Part shown: positions 23,541 through 34,270 of the stretch, one piece after another
Layout: every line of letters begins with the position of its first letter
Numbering within the stretch: the first letter of the stretch is position 1
DNA from: Rhododendron vialii
Taxonomy: Eukaryota; Streptophyta; Magnoliopsida; Ericales; Ericaceae
Assembly (NCBI RefSeq): GCF_030253575.1
Contig: NC_080565.1
Span: 7,040,001-7,104,000, forward strand
Direction: 5' to 3'
DNA length: 64,000 nt
Program-made: the position numbers and the translations under genes
The notes under the pieces: model-generated
The model's database searches: none
What the model saw: only the letters and a program-made list of their open reading frames with translations
What the model was told of the DNA's origin: nothing

Positions 23541-24780
23541 AAAAAAAAACCTAAATCGCTGCGGCGCCACCCCATTTAGGTGTGAGCTTGTTCTAATAGG
23601 TGTTTTCTTGGTTGGTTTTTTGCCAATCTCGGATTCTCAGATCGTTGTTCCGTTAGTTTTTTAACAATTTCGCAGATTATAAAATTTTTTTGCCGATAAA
23701 AAAAAAAAAAAAACAAGTTGTTTACTCCGGGTGAAGAAAAATGTCACAGATTGACAGTAGTACCATGAATACATTTGGTAACAACAAATGTGTTGGGTAC
23801 TAACATGTTACTGGCGATATAATGGCTATTATGTAGGAATCCCATTTTATATTACGAGAATGAGTAGCTTAATTAGTTTGCTTAAAAAGAAAATATCCAA
23901 ATTACCACGTGACGGTACTCTTTCTACTTATGCTTCTTCTAGCTCCTTTTCTTTCCAAGTCAAAAGCGGCAGGATTTCATTCAAAGAGTTACGATAAAGG
24001 GACATTACATCACTAATTATTTGAGGTCTGCAACAGCTAATTCAAGCACAATACAAAATTATCCAAGAGATATGTTACCAATAAAACTCGTACAATAAAA
24101 GAAGAACTAACAATTAATTTTTGCCTTAATTCAGAAATATTTATCCCTTTGAAGTACTCTCAATAGAAAGTGTAAAGGGTGGTCAACTAGGCTAAACTTG
24201 GTTAATTACCATGCAATGGTCCTTGATGAGTGATGACCCAAGGAGGTAAGGGTGGTTAATTCGAATATTTACAACGACTAATAGCGGAAAACAACCATAA
24301 TCATTCCATAGCAATAATGACGAAAATATTTTTACGCTACCGCAACTTCAATTTCAACACTCTCCCCTGACCTATATAAACGCGATTGTCCGTGACTTTA
24401 ACAGCCGTAGATTTTAAAAAATTTGCATGTTTTTGATATTTTTGTTACCTACTGGCAGTTTTAGGCATGGGTTTTGTTGAGTGGTCCTCTTGTTTCTCAT
24501 TACGCGTTCGACAAGAATTTCCGATTGTTGTTCATGTTATATCATCAAGTGAGTGAACTTTCGATTCTAACATGGTGATCCCCGGCCTCTACTACTTCTG
24601 CATGTGTATATAACCAAAAAACTAGCCTGATTCAAAAATTAGTAGCTAATTCATTTAATATATTCCATCTACGTAGCCTTATCACAGCAGGGCCAAAGTA
24701 ATCAATTCACTTCTTGGGATGCAAGACAAATATATACAGCTAGGCTATGTAAATGATGGTGATTTACTCCAATTAAATGT
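23541..24780. other. Intergenic, nothing recognised
   Basis: AT-rich sequence without a convincing exon, RNA gene or repeat. There is an A run at about 23699-23713. The stretch from 24360 to 24780 leads into a possible promoter at 24782. Confidence 0.5.
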
Positions 24781-24842
24781 GTATATAAACAGGACTTGAG
24801 AACCTAGTTTTATGCCCATAGACAGAGTCGAGAAGAAGATCG

Positions 24843-25025
24843 ATGGATTTCAAAAGCTTCATGGGTCTTGTTTTCTCGACGATGGGAGGTGGTTCGATTC
24901 TTCCGGGTGTGTTTTTCAAGGATTTTTGCATTCCTGGCGGTGGGAGTGAATGCTTTTCGATGTGTTCATCTCGAATATCTGCAGCCGATCAGGCCGAGGT
25001 TGGGGATTGTGGTTTCACCAAGTGA
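24843..25025 (+). CDS. Candidate very small gene, 60 codons, unrecognised
   Basis: A TATA box TATATAAAC (24782-24790) lies about 60 bases upstream of the ATG. A polyadenylation signal AATAAA (25093-25098) lies about 70 bases after the stop, so promoter, short frame and signal fit a ~300-nt transcript. The peptide starts MDFKSFMGLVFSTMGGG, has a mildly hydrophobic N-terminal part and four Cys in the second half (FCIP, ECFSMC, DCGF). No family is recognised. A second open frame overlaps it (ATG at 24868), so the coding frame is uncertain, and it could be a non-coding transcript or a chance combination. Confidence 0.35.
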   Translation: MDFKSFMGLVFSTMGGGSILPGVFFKDFCIPGGGSECFSMCSSRISAADQAEVGDCGFTK

Positions 25026-25187
25026 TCGATACATGGGTGAAACCTGCTTGTAGTCGTTAAGCAGTTGTTGTAATCTGTTAAATTCTTATTGAAATAAAGC
25101 TTTCCCCTTAGTTCTCTTATTTTTCTTTTCTCTCTTATGATATGATGGGCTTCAATTATTGTATTTTATCTTAGTCCCAATGCTTTT

Positions 25188-25190
<3 letters not shown>

Positions 25191-25274
<84 letters not shown>
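25191..25274. repeat. Long CT microsatellite
   Basis: About 40 consecutive CT dinucleotides just beyond the candidate small gene. The length is likely polymorphic. Confidence 0.95.
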
Positions 25275-25275
<1 letters not shown>

Positions 25276-26942
25276 GCTTAATTTGAAAAAAGAAGAAATA
25301 ATTTGAGGGCCTTGGAGGAACAAGGGAGTGTTCTATGAAATAATTTAGCTAGGCCACTAATTTTAAGGGTTAATTGAGAAGATCAATATGTTTTAATTGG
25401 AAATTTGTAACCATAAGATAATTTTTTAATTTTTTTTGTCAATAAACCATAAGATCAATTGTCTACCTTTTTTTTTTCACAAAAATAAACCAGCAAAATA
25501 TTTACATTGGTGCAAGAATGGATTCTTTTTTTTAAAAATATAATGCTCTCATTGGCCTTGGTTACATCTTTCACGTCATTGACACGTGAAGTAGATATGT
25601 CGTGTAATCTTATCGATTATGTTTCGATTCTTTTTTTTGTTTATTTATTTTTGGGTTTTGCACACAAACCTTGCTATACCTCTTTTTTTTTTTTTTTTTA
25701 TCACCCCCAACTCACATGTCCCAGATTAAAAAAACAAATAAAGACCAAAAAAAGTAAGAAATATATGTCCACGTTGTTTCGTTGGCATTGATGCAAGAAT
25801 TAATGGAATGGATGCTTGCCACTAGCCTTGGTCACATCTTTCTCGTGTCGCCATTGACATGTGAAATAGATTCACCGTGTAAGAATATCGATCCTGTTTC
25901 GATTTGTATCTCTTTGTTTTGCATGCACACAAGTTCACTTTACCATGGGCAAAGGTAATAAAGAACGCCAATAAGTTTTGAAATTGTTACAACTCAAACC
26001 GCAAACACATAACATCGAGCAAATTTAATAGAAGGGGCAATTTGCTCCATTGGCCGTCTTTCTTAGAAAAAATAAAGTGTAACTTAGGTTCATAAAAGGA
26101 GCAATTTAGATCTATGGAAAGGACAACTTAAGTTCAAATCCAGATTCAATTACAAATCGACTCCTTATTTTGGGAATTTTTTTTCTCCGTTTCTTTATGG
26201 GGAATTTCAGTTGATCTGTTTCATGGATAGGGAATTTTTTTTCCTCCGTTCCATATTTGTGCAATTCCGAAAAAACCTCTCCATGAGTTGGGTATTAGTT
26301 GCCCCAACTCCCATTGAAATGCAAATCCACCTAATTATAGGATCTAACATCGCTATGGAAAAACTTTGTGCGAGTTACCGTACAACCCGCGCATTATGAT
26401 GCATTGATGCTGGATATATTCAATACCCTGGCACAACCCACGTATTATGATGCTGGATATTCAACCCACGTATTATGATAGGCAATCAAAGGGATTGGGA
26501 AATGAGGGAAAAGAAAAAAAGAAAGAAAGAAAAAAAAGCAAGTTATTTCGTCAAAGATTGATTAGTTCTTCCATTGAAAGCCAATGTTTGTCTAGTTATC
26601 TATTTTCTTATTCGATTAGCCAATGTTTGTCTAGTTATCTATTTTCTTATTCGATTTTCAGTTGGACTTAGTATGATATCTTCTGATACTTGTATTCCCT
26701 ACCGCTTTAAACTAAAATAAGCCGCACCAAGCCGATCAATAACACATACCAATAAACCGGATCGTTCCAGAAATCCCATTAAAAGAACCGAAATAAGATT
26801 GCGTTGATCGAAATTAAATTCATAACATCAAGAAACAACACAAAAAACCTACACAGTTTTTATTGTGCGTAAGTTTGTTCGGACAACTCTGATCATTGAA
26901 AAAAAAAAATTTCGCCATTCTAAGATCCCCCAACCGCGCTAC
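25275..26942. repeat. Intergenic stretch with a diverged direct duplication and a short tandem repeat
   Basis: Two diverged copies of a ~170-bp segment lie at about 25505-25680 and 25783-25945. Shared blocks include GGTGCAAGAATGGA / GATGCAAGAATTAATGGA, CCTTGGT(T/C)ACATCTTTC and CCTG/TATG before TTTCGATT. At 26579-26656 a 39-bp unit starting GCCAATGTTTGTCTAGTTAT is repeated exactly in tandem. No gene was found. The end of this stretch probably contains the 3' untranslated region of the BAP31-like gene. Confidence 0.7.
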
Positions 26943-27338
26943 TCAGTCCTCCCTCTTCAACTTCTCGACCCGCTGGTTCATCTGCTCTACCCTCACGACC
27001 AAGTGGGTCACGGCGTACAGCAGCCAGTAGAACACGAGCGCGGCGGCGATGAGGAGCGCGTTCCGCTGCGACTTCATGACGGATTTCTGGTGGCGGAGGT
27101 ACTCGGTCGGGGTGCAGGACCCGGGCGACTCGCAGGTGGGCCGGGTCTCGTACTTCCAGTAGATGTCCGCGAGGAGGAAGAGGCAGAACGGGACGACGGA
27201 GAGGAAGGGCTTGAGGAGGTTGAGGGTCACGGACGTCAGGCCCTTGCGGAGCGTGTGGAGGCCCGGGAGGGTCAGGAGGAGGACCATCACGGCCTCCGCG
27301 GCCGCCGCGTACCCGAGTACTACCCATTCCAACGCCAT
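26943..27338 (-). CDS. BAP31-like endoplasmic reticulum membrane protein
   Basis: A single-exon gene of 131 codons starting MALEWVVLGYAAAAEAVM. This is the usual length and layout of the short plant homologues of B-cell receptor-associated protein 31 (Yet1/Yet3 in yeast), ER membrane proteins linked to export and quality control of membrane cargo. Three hydrophobic segments are visible at about residues 5-27, 40-60 and 94-117. Between the second and third is the family-typical stretch ADIYWKYETRPTCES with EYLRHQKSVMKSQRN. The C-terminus is charged and possibly coiled (VEQMNQRVEKLKRED), with no clear KKxx retrieval signal. The coding part is much more GC-rich than its surroundings. The ATG at 27338 is preceded by a GA-rich leader. 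A long frame in another register across the same bases is a composition artefact. Confidence 0.9.
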   Translation of the reverse strand: MALEWVVLGYAAAAEAVMVLLLTLPGLHTLRKGLTSVTLNLLKPFLSVVPFCLFLLADIYWKYETRPTCESPGSCTPTEYLRHQKSVMKSQRNALLIAAALVFYWLLYAVTHLVVRVEQMNQRVEKLKRED

Positions 27339-27970
27339 TTTTTAGAGAGAGAGAGAGGAGATTAATTACGGGATGTGATGGATCTGGCTTGTGGGTGAGG
27401 AGTTTGTTGCGCTCTGTTTGTGGGTTTTGGTTCTTATGGAGAGAGAGGGGGGCGGGGGGAAGGGGATGTTTTCGGTTTGTTCTTTTCTTAGCGACGAAGA
27501 GAGAATCTGGGACGCTGTGGGGGGGTGGGGGGATTTTAGAAAAATTATCCTATGCCCCCAGCTGCGTAGTGTCCGAGGCCCTTTCCCAACTATTGTTGTG
27601 GAATTCAAAACAAAGTGTATGGATCCTATTACATTGTGTTGTGGGGAAGAGCCTGATGCACCACGTGAGGCACAGCCGACACATTGTTATGGGACCCAAA
27701 ATAAAATATATAAACTCCACCACAATGTGTAATGCTCAGAGCATCATGTAGCCGTGCTCCAAAGTCATTGAATACTTACTCGAATTTTAGAGGTTGACAA
27801 GTGGCGGTGCTTTGTGCCTTTGCGATCCAGATGGCAGTTTCTCATAGTATGTTCAATTTTTTCGACAAAAAAATTCAACCACACAAAGGAATTTGAACAC
27901 ATAAGCAATGTCTATGGCTTAATTTAACACACAAGCGCATTTCTTGCTATTCCTCTTAAAACACACACAC
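27339..27970. other. Upstream region of the BAP31-like gene
   Basis: It includes a GA-rich leader (27343-27360) and a G-rich stretch (27440-27535). The rest is unremarkable. No independent gene was found. Confidence 0.5.
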
Positions 27971-27982
27971 ATCAGCAGTGTG

Positions 27983-28579
27983 GAGAAGGCGGAGGCGGCA
28001 GAGAGGTGGTGGTGGCGGTGGAGCACCTCCTCCTCAGCCGCCTCCCTCTGGTCCGGTGCTCGGGATAGCTTTGACGGAAGATGAAGCAGGGTGGATCGGC
28101 TCCCTCCGGCAATAAGTCGCAAGCTTTCTGGGTGGCGTTCGCTGGCGATTGATCCTTGGCCGGAGGTCCTTGAACCGGCTGTCTTTGGCTCGGTTTTTTC
28201 AGGCTAGTTTCCCCAATCTGGTGACTGTACCGGTCTGGTTTTTCCAGATCCGGTGGGCGAATAAGTTTTCAGTTTGGTTAGGTTTTCTATTTTGGTTTGG
28301 TGTTGATTTCATCTGTGCTTATGGTTAGGGTTTGAACTGGGTGTCCCTTTGAGTTCTATACTGAAATCGGACACGGGCCCTATACCTTGCATTTATGTAT
28401 GGTCTGCTTTTGCAGTATGTGCTTTGGAGCCTCATAGTGGATGTGTTCCGGTGTCTAGGTTTTAGTAGTTTTGGTTCATTCCTGTATTTTTTGATGAAAT
28501 CGTTGTAGCCTTCTGGCTTTTACCTTCGGGTATTGTGAATTGAATTGATTGCTTGTTCAATAAATAAATAAATAAATAA
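27983..28579 (+). mobile_element. Non-LTR retroposon with (AAAT)n tail
   Basis: A ~600-bp insertion ends in an AATA/AAAT simple tail (28557-28579). It is flanked by the likely target duplications ATCAGCAGTGTG (27971-27982) and ATCAACAGTGTG (28580-28591), 11 of 12 identical. The 5' part is GC-rich and the 3' part is T-rich, with GTTGTAGCCTTCTGGC and TTGTTCAATAAATAAA as in the 3' ends of plant L1-type LINEs. There is no intact reading frame. It is best read as a 5'-truncated LINE or a retroposed transcript. Confidence 0.65.
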
Positions 28580-28591
28580 ATCAACAGTGTG

Positions 28592-29427
28592 TATTGGCCT
28601 AATTGTTAATTGCTCATAGAACACCATCATGTGGTGCCGCTGAAACACACACTCACACACAAACCTAAGCAATGTGTATGACCTAATAATTAATTGCTCA
28701 TGGAACACCGTCACGTAGTCTTCCAGCGGCCTATTTCACTTTATATTTGTGACGTGGGAGTCTACACGAATGAGGGGCTAAGAAAGTTCTGGGAGCAATA
28801 CGTGAGGGTACTCCAAGAACACTGTTAATCACTCTTGTTTATGCGGTTCTAAGTTGGTTTTGAATTATTTTTTTTTTGTAAACTTAACTCCAAGCTAGAA
28901 TATGCATATATCTCGACTAAACCTGGAAACAAATCGCACTGTCCACCAGCGGCAACCTCAATTAAAACTAGACCGAGGCACAACATAGGCTGATTCTACA
29001 TGAGTTGATAACACTTCAGATGTGGTTCTCAGTTTATGTGTGATTCTAACATTGTTTTTTTCTTGTTTATCTAAACCAACGCACATAAATTGGCATACAA
29101 GTAGCATCATTATTTTTCGTTTCGGCATATATAACTGTCGGACCAGTCCTGGCCTCCGGGCCAAGACTATAGGGCTTGGACATTGTTAATTGTTATCGAC
29201 CCGTTGCATAGCGAAACCCAAACCCAAACCCGTAGGAATGTTGATCCAAAATTCGTATTGATCCAATTGGAATGGTGAATCTTGAGGGTTCGTTTCCACA
29301 ACTCGCAGTTTTTGGACTGACTCATAATTTTTCCTTTTGTATCACATGTACCTCCTCGTGATCTTGTTGAGCTAGTGTAAATAGTATATTTCTGTGTGTG
29401 TGTGCTAAAAAAAATAAAAATTCTTTA
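28592..29427. other. Intergenic, short diverged direct repeats only
   Basis: AATTGTTAATTGCTCATAGAACACC (28598-) recurs in diverged form at 28687-28710 (TAATTGCTCATGGAACACC), with (CA)n between. Nothing else was recognised. Confidence 0.5.
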
Positions 29428-29666
29428 GGGTTCGTTTAGTTCACAATCTTATTTGCCTAATTTAAGCAATAAGCAAAAAAAAAAAAAAAATTGGCAATAC
29501 CGCTGTTTATTTAATTAGTTTGCATAATGATCATAAGCTTAAATAAGACTAAATAAACAAATAGTAACCAAACAGACTTATTATAGTCTTATTTGCTTAT
29601 ATAGTTTACAGTCTTGTGTGCGTTGCATACATAAACAAATAAGATAGCTAGCGAATTAAACGAGCC
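29428..29666. repeat. Terminal-inverted-repeat MITE, about 239 bp
   Basis: The left end GGGTTCGTTTAGTTCACAAT pairs with the reverse complement of the right end (GGCTCGTTTAATTCGC...). Inner TCTTATTTG blocks pair too. AT-rich, no coding. The target duplication is unclear. Confidence 0.65.
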
Positions 29667-30194
29667 TTTCTATAAAAAATCAAACAAGATTCTGATACTA
29701 CGGAATTAAAGACAGTTATAGCGATCAATATTCATGGCACGGCAAGTTAGTAGCAAGGCAACCCCTCAGCGTTTTGCTCGATCATTTTAAGTAGATTGAG
29801 CAGGATATATATTGTTCAACAAGAAAACTATGTTGGCCTAATAATCATAACTATGGGCGTTCATGTCCAGGAAAAACAATTGCGTTCTATTTCAAAAACA
29901 TGGTTGTGAATTTTCTTCTAAAAAAAATGTGATGAAATCATTGGATTAATAGCACACACATTGAAGCATGCGTTTACAATTACTATCCAACTATGTTGAT
30001 TTATTGGTTAAGATATATGCATTGAGATCTATACGAAAAAATTTAAATATGTGGGCTGCACGAGTCTAGACAAACACGTACAGTCCAATTACAAGGATAG
30101 GAGAAGCTTAGCTGAAAATATTTTCCAATAGTTACACAAACTTCAAATATTTGGCTCTCTAATTCATGTCTCTAATTTGTCATACCTCTTGTCA

Positions 30195-30304
30195 ACTTTT
30201 TTTTTTGAAACCAAACAACATAACTTATATTAGATCAAAAGTGTTACAAGGCTGATACAAAATTTTTTTTTTTTATAGGCAAAAGTTTAAAGCTGATACA
30301 TTTT
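30195..30304 (-). mobile_element. 5'-truncated LINE 3' end
   Basis: The insertion is flanked by perfect 12-bp target duplications TACCTCTTGTCA (30183-30194 and 30305-30316). On the - strand it ends in a poly(A) (the T run at 30197-30206) after GTTATGTTGTTTGGTTTC. This is the signature of target-primed reverse transcription with severe 5' truncation. An internal T run and a repeated GCTGATACA suggest a rearrangement during insertion. Confidence 0.75.
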
Positions 30305-30534
30305 TACCTCTTGTCACCTCATGCATGTTGCCTTCTTTAATTTAAGGCCATAATGTCTTTATGTAACTTTATTGTTTTTGAGGAACATAAAAACCTTTTG
30401 AGTCAATCTACGTACATGCAATTAAGTGATCCTAAGTGTGATATAATACCATTAAAACTTCTATAATGCATGGGTCCTCACTCCACATTTCATCAAACAT
30501 TTTATTTTTGCCAATATTGTATACATTAGCAGGA

Positions 30535-30675
30535 GCTAGTGAGGTGTAAGAGTTAGCATAGGGTGTCTAAAAGCTATCCATAGCCTGACCCCCAAAATCT
30601 GCCCCTCGTGGGGCTCAGACCGAGACCTCAACGAAGGGAGAAAATGAGACAACCAACTGCGCACTAGCAGTGGTT
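30535..30675 (-). mobile_element. tRNA-derived SINE
   Basis: On the - strand TAGTGCGCAGTTGGTT (30666-30651) resembles a polymerase III A box. GGTCTCGGTCTGAGCCCC (about 30627-30610) resembles a B box, about 35 bases downstream. Exact ends and target duplications are not evident. Confidence 0.5.
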
Positions 30676-32184
30676 TCTCATCACACATATAGATTTGAAG
30701 GGGAAAATAAAGTGAAGAAATATTTTGAAAGGATTAAAGTAATTAATGGTGGGACTAATGGATTGGTACGTACAAATCCACCTTAAGGTAAACATCCAAT
30801 TAGGCAATATTTGTTAGCCAAAAGCAATGAATAATTGATGAAAGAGAGGATGCATCGCTATACTTTACAATTATTGCCCACTATTGTCATGGTTTTATTG
30901 CTTTATGAAACTTAGAATCCATATGGACCAAATCTATTGCCACTTTTGTGTCACTCAATTAACTATGTATATAAATTGGGGGTTTGAAATAAAAATTAAA
31001 AAGGTCGGGGGAATATCACTTAAACCATGCATATATGCATTGTTACATTGCCTAAAAAACACGACCACGGCCAACAAAAATGATTTTTTGTTTATCCAAT
31101 GTGGAAATATTTTTATGTATCACACCATAGAAAAATATTTTACCAACCTACTACTTTACCTCTCATGATTGTAGAAAGTTTTAGATGCCGAGCGGGTACC
31201 ACCTGGCGGTATCCGTCGGCAATCCCAGCCATCCAAACGCGAATGCTAACCTTATACTAACTACGAAAGCAATTACATGCATCATTTCCTCACACCGACT
31301 TATAACTATGAAAGCAATCACATCATTCTAGTTAAATACTCAACTTAGCTGCATAAAGTAAAGAACGGCTTTTTAATTTTAATGCAGCTGCAATGAGTAC
31401 AATATGAATGCTGACCTTTTTAATTAAGTGGGTATGAGCCTTTGTGGAGTCGCGAATCTTCGGGCTTGTTCCTTGTTATAATTATTTCAACTTTTTAAGC
31501 TTTGGACTTTGTTTCAAGAAACCTGTTTCGATACGCTTCCTTTTCAGAAGTAGGTTTCTTTTTGAGGAAATGTACAGGAAACTTCTCAAAGACAAGGGGA
31601 GAGAGAAAATGTAGGGACCATATGTGAAGTAAAAGCAAAAGAAACAATGAGATCGATAATATACCAATTTGCCCAAGCAATGAGGCATTAAACAAAAGCA
31701 CAAAGCTAGAGAACAAATAAGTTGATTCTGATGACAATAAGTGGACGGATTGTGCTAGTAGTCTTATGAAGAATTGAGAAAACGACTAGCATGCAACGCG
31801 AACTATGTGCCCGATGCATGTGAAATATTGCAAGTATCTCCTAAAACCAGACCCTGAAATTGAAATCTTTTGAAATCATGAGACGTTTTGCACTGTTGTC
31901 ACACATGAACCGATGAACGAGTCTACGACACTAAGATAGATTCATTAACATAGTTTAATTCGCTTCCATTTGCACCTAAATGTGTTTAAGATGGGAGAGC
32001 TTTTGCTAGAATGTTTATCGATTTTCAATAATCCATTCAGACATGCATGTGGTTGATCCTCACGACAAGGCTCCATCAATTTCTTGGTTGAAAAATTAGC
32101 TTAAGCGCAGGAAAACTGAAAATGCTAAGGGTACCAAGCAGAAGCATGAGATGGAAAAAAGGAACAAATCAAACAGGGTCAGGC
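30676..32184. other. Intergenic, one GC-rich transposon remnant
   Basis: The stretch 31180-31240 is GC-rich (GCCGAGCGGGTACC, CGGTATCCGTCGGCAA, CCATCCAAACGCG). It resembles the vocabulary of the foldback element at 42688-43091, so it may be a relic of a related element. No gene was found. Confidence 0.4.
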
Positions 32185-32326
32185 ATGCCAATGGGCTCTA
32201 GCCCAGTTGGCATTCTGATCCTCTTCATGTGGGAGGTAGGGTTTGAGTTCCTTTGTGGTCGTTTGAAATTCAGAGTTATGAATAGCCTCTGAAACCTATT
32301 GTGAACTAATCTATCAACTCCTCTAA
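32185..32326 (+). mobile_element. tRNA-derived SINE, possibly interrupted
   Basis: TAGCCCAGTTGG (32199-32210) matches an A box and GGTTTGAGTTC (about 32240-32250) a B box at suitable spacing, with GGGAGGTAGG before it as in plant SINEs. Its 3' part runs up to the MITE at 32327. Sequence after that MITE (CTCTGAAATTCAGGGTGAAT) resembles sequence before it. Confidence 0.55.
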
Positions 32327-32934
32327 GGGCATCCACATCTCCTTCACTATTCTTCTTCTACAGCTACAGTAACAAGCAAAATTCTCAAAAGTTTGCTCAC
32401 CAGTCTCGTGGGCCACATCGCTTCTTTACAGAATTTTAGTTTGGCTACAGTTCCTTGTTATAAGAAGAGAGGAACTATTCACAAGCTACATAATATTTTA
32501 TTATTTTATTTGTGTTCTCCTCATGTTTCCTTCTTTCATTATTCTGTTATTGGAACCCTGTAGAGCAAAATCTTAATTATGAGAGCTCTAGAGACAAAAA
32601 TTAATTATGACTCTTTAGGATAAAATGATCAAAAAATAAGATTTTCACACTGGTTCAAACAGATTGAAAATTATAGTACTTAATTTTTTATCCTTATTTT
32701 TTATATAAACAATAATTCCTCCGTAGCCGAGGAATTCCGTCGCTGCCGGTGAACACGATCCGTCCTGGGAATTCTGTGTGTTTATTTGGGTGAGTTTGAA
32801 TATTTTAATTGAAAAGAGAGTGAAAGTAAAGAGTCTGATGCAGTAGATATTTCAAAAGTAGGTAGCTAAAGTAATAAAGTGACTTTTTGAGGTATAAATT
32901 GATCCAAAATTTAGAAAGTTTGGTGCGAATGCTC
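32327..32934. mobile_element. PIF/Harbinger-like non-autonomous element, 608 bp
   Basis: Termini GGGCATCCACATC and (reverse complement of the right end) GAGCATTCGCACC are imperfect inverted repeats. They are flanked on both sides by TAA (32324-32326 and 32935-32937), the 3-bp target duplication typical of PIF/Harbinger. There is no transposase coding. Confidence 0.65.
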
Positions 32935-32997
32935 TAACCCCGGTGAAAGTAGCTAGCCTCTGAAATTCAGGGTGAATAGAACCTCTCAAACCGGGTC

Positions 32998-33059
32998 AGG
33001 CATGTATACCATCCCAGTAGCATTGGATAGGCATGTATACCATCCCAGTAGCATTGGAT
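32998..33059 (+). repeat. 31-bp exact tandem duplication
   Basis: AGGCATGTATACCATCCCAG...CATTGGAT occurs twice back to back. Confidence 0.9.
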
Positions 33060-34270
33060 TCTTTGGTTCCTAAAGATGCCTTTGCTTGTGGGCCTGCTTG
33101 TTTGTCCTGGTGACCAGGCAAAACTCAAAGTAAAGTGAAAAGTAGTAATTTAAACGAAAGCTTTCCTTGTTCATACTGGAAACTTATAAGTACTACCATT
33201 CATGTCCATCTCTCATACAAACAGAATTCAAAAGTTTATACAAAAACTATATTATTGCTGAGAATCATTTTTAAGCATCTTTAAAAGCTATTTTTGGGTC
33301 AAAGTAAACAATAGAAGCTGTGTCAAACATTAGCACAGTATTGTATTCTAAAATTATTCCAAAAATTATTGCAAACACCGATATACCTTGACTTAAGAAC
33401 CAAGCACTCAACAAAAATGGAAACAACTTACGAACAGAAAGAGTCCATGCGCAAATAAGATTGAGAATCGGAAAATATACATCGAGTATTGTATGGTACA
33501 TATAGTGAAGCAAATTGAGATTTATCATTCAGGAACGTATATACTGTTCAACCATGCATGTATTCGCTCTTTAGCTAGTTTGCATCAATCAAGATGTTGA
33601 ACGAAACCTCTATTTATATGTGTGCAAAAATGAGGGAGACACGAGAGAGATCGATTAGAGTTATGTGCTTTGTTTTTGCATCAATCAAGGACATGACCAT
33701 TTTATGTTGGTTTTTGTTTTTTGAGGTTTTGAGTGAGCATTGTTCGTCGTTTTTCTAACATCGGTAGTTTATCTTACCAACATTATTAGGAGTTTGGTGT
33801 GCATATGATTGGTCAGACAGTATGTGATTTGATATCGTTATTTCTTATTCTCGCTTTTTACTTGTTGGCATAGGTACATAAGTGAATAATTTTTTCCTTA
33901 TAAAAAAGGAGGTGTTTGCTTTGTTATGATCACAGCATACTTGTTGACGCCCGATCAACTTGAATTTCACATGAGCTAGTTTCCTTCTTGACCTAACGAA
34001 ATATACAGATAATTTGAAATAAAATTCACTTTAAAGAAACAAAGAAAGAAAAACTACTCACGCACGTTAAATTTACCAAAATCACCATGCTAGGTCAAGG
34101 TTAATTTACAATTTATAAGTATACTATTCACACAACAATTCAAACACAACAACTTATACAATCTCGCGCAAATATGTGGGGCCCACACATAGTAGTGTGT
34201 GTTAAGCCCACATGTATATGAGAGGTTATATTTGGATTATTGTATGAGTAACATTTTTGATTTATAAGTA
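33060..34270. other. Intergenic, nothing recognised
   Basis: AT-rich, no exon, RNA gene or repeat convincing to me. The last ~200 bases may hold the 3' untranslated region of the DUF26 gene. Confidence 0.45.

Noticed and set aside
26920-27327. Proline- and arginine-rich open frame overlapping the BAP31-like gene
   Set aside because: It is another register of the same GC-rich exon; only the BAP31 frame has family motifs and membrane segments.
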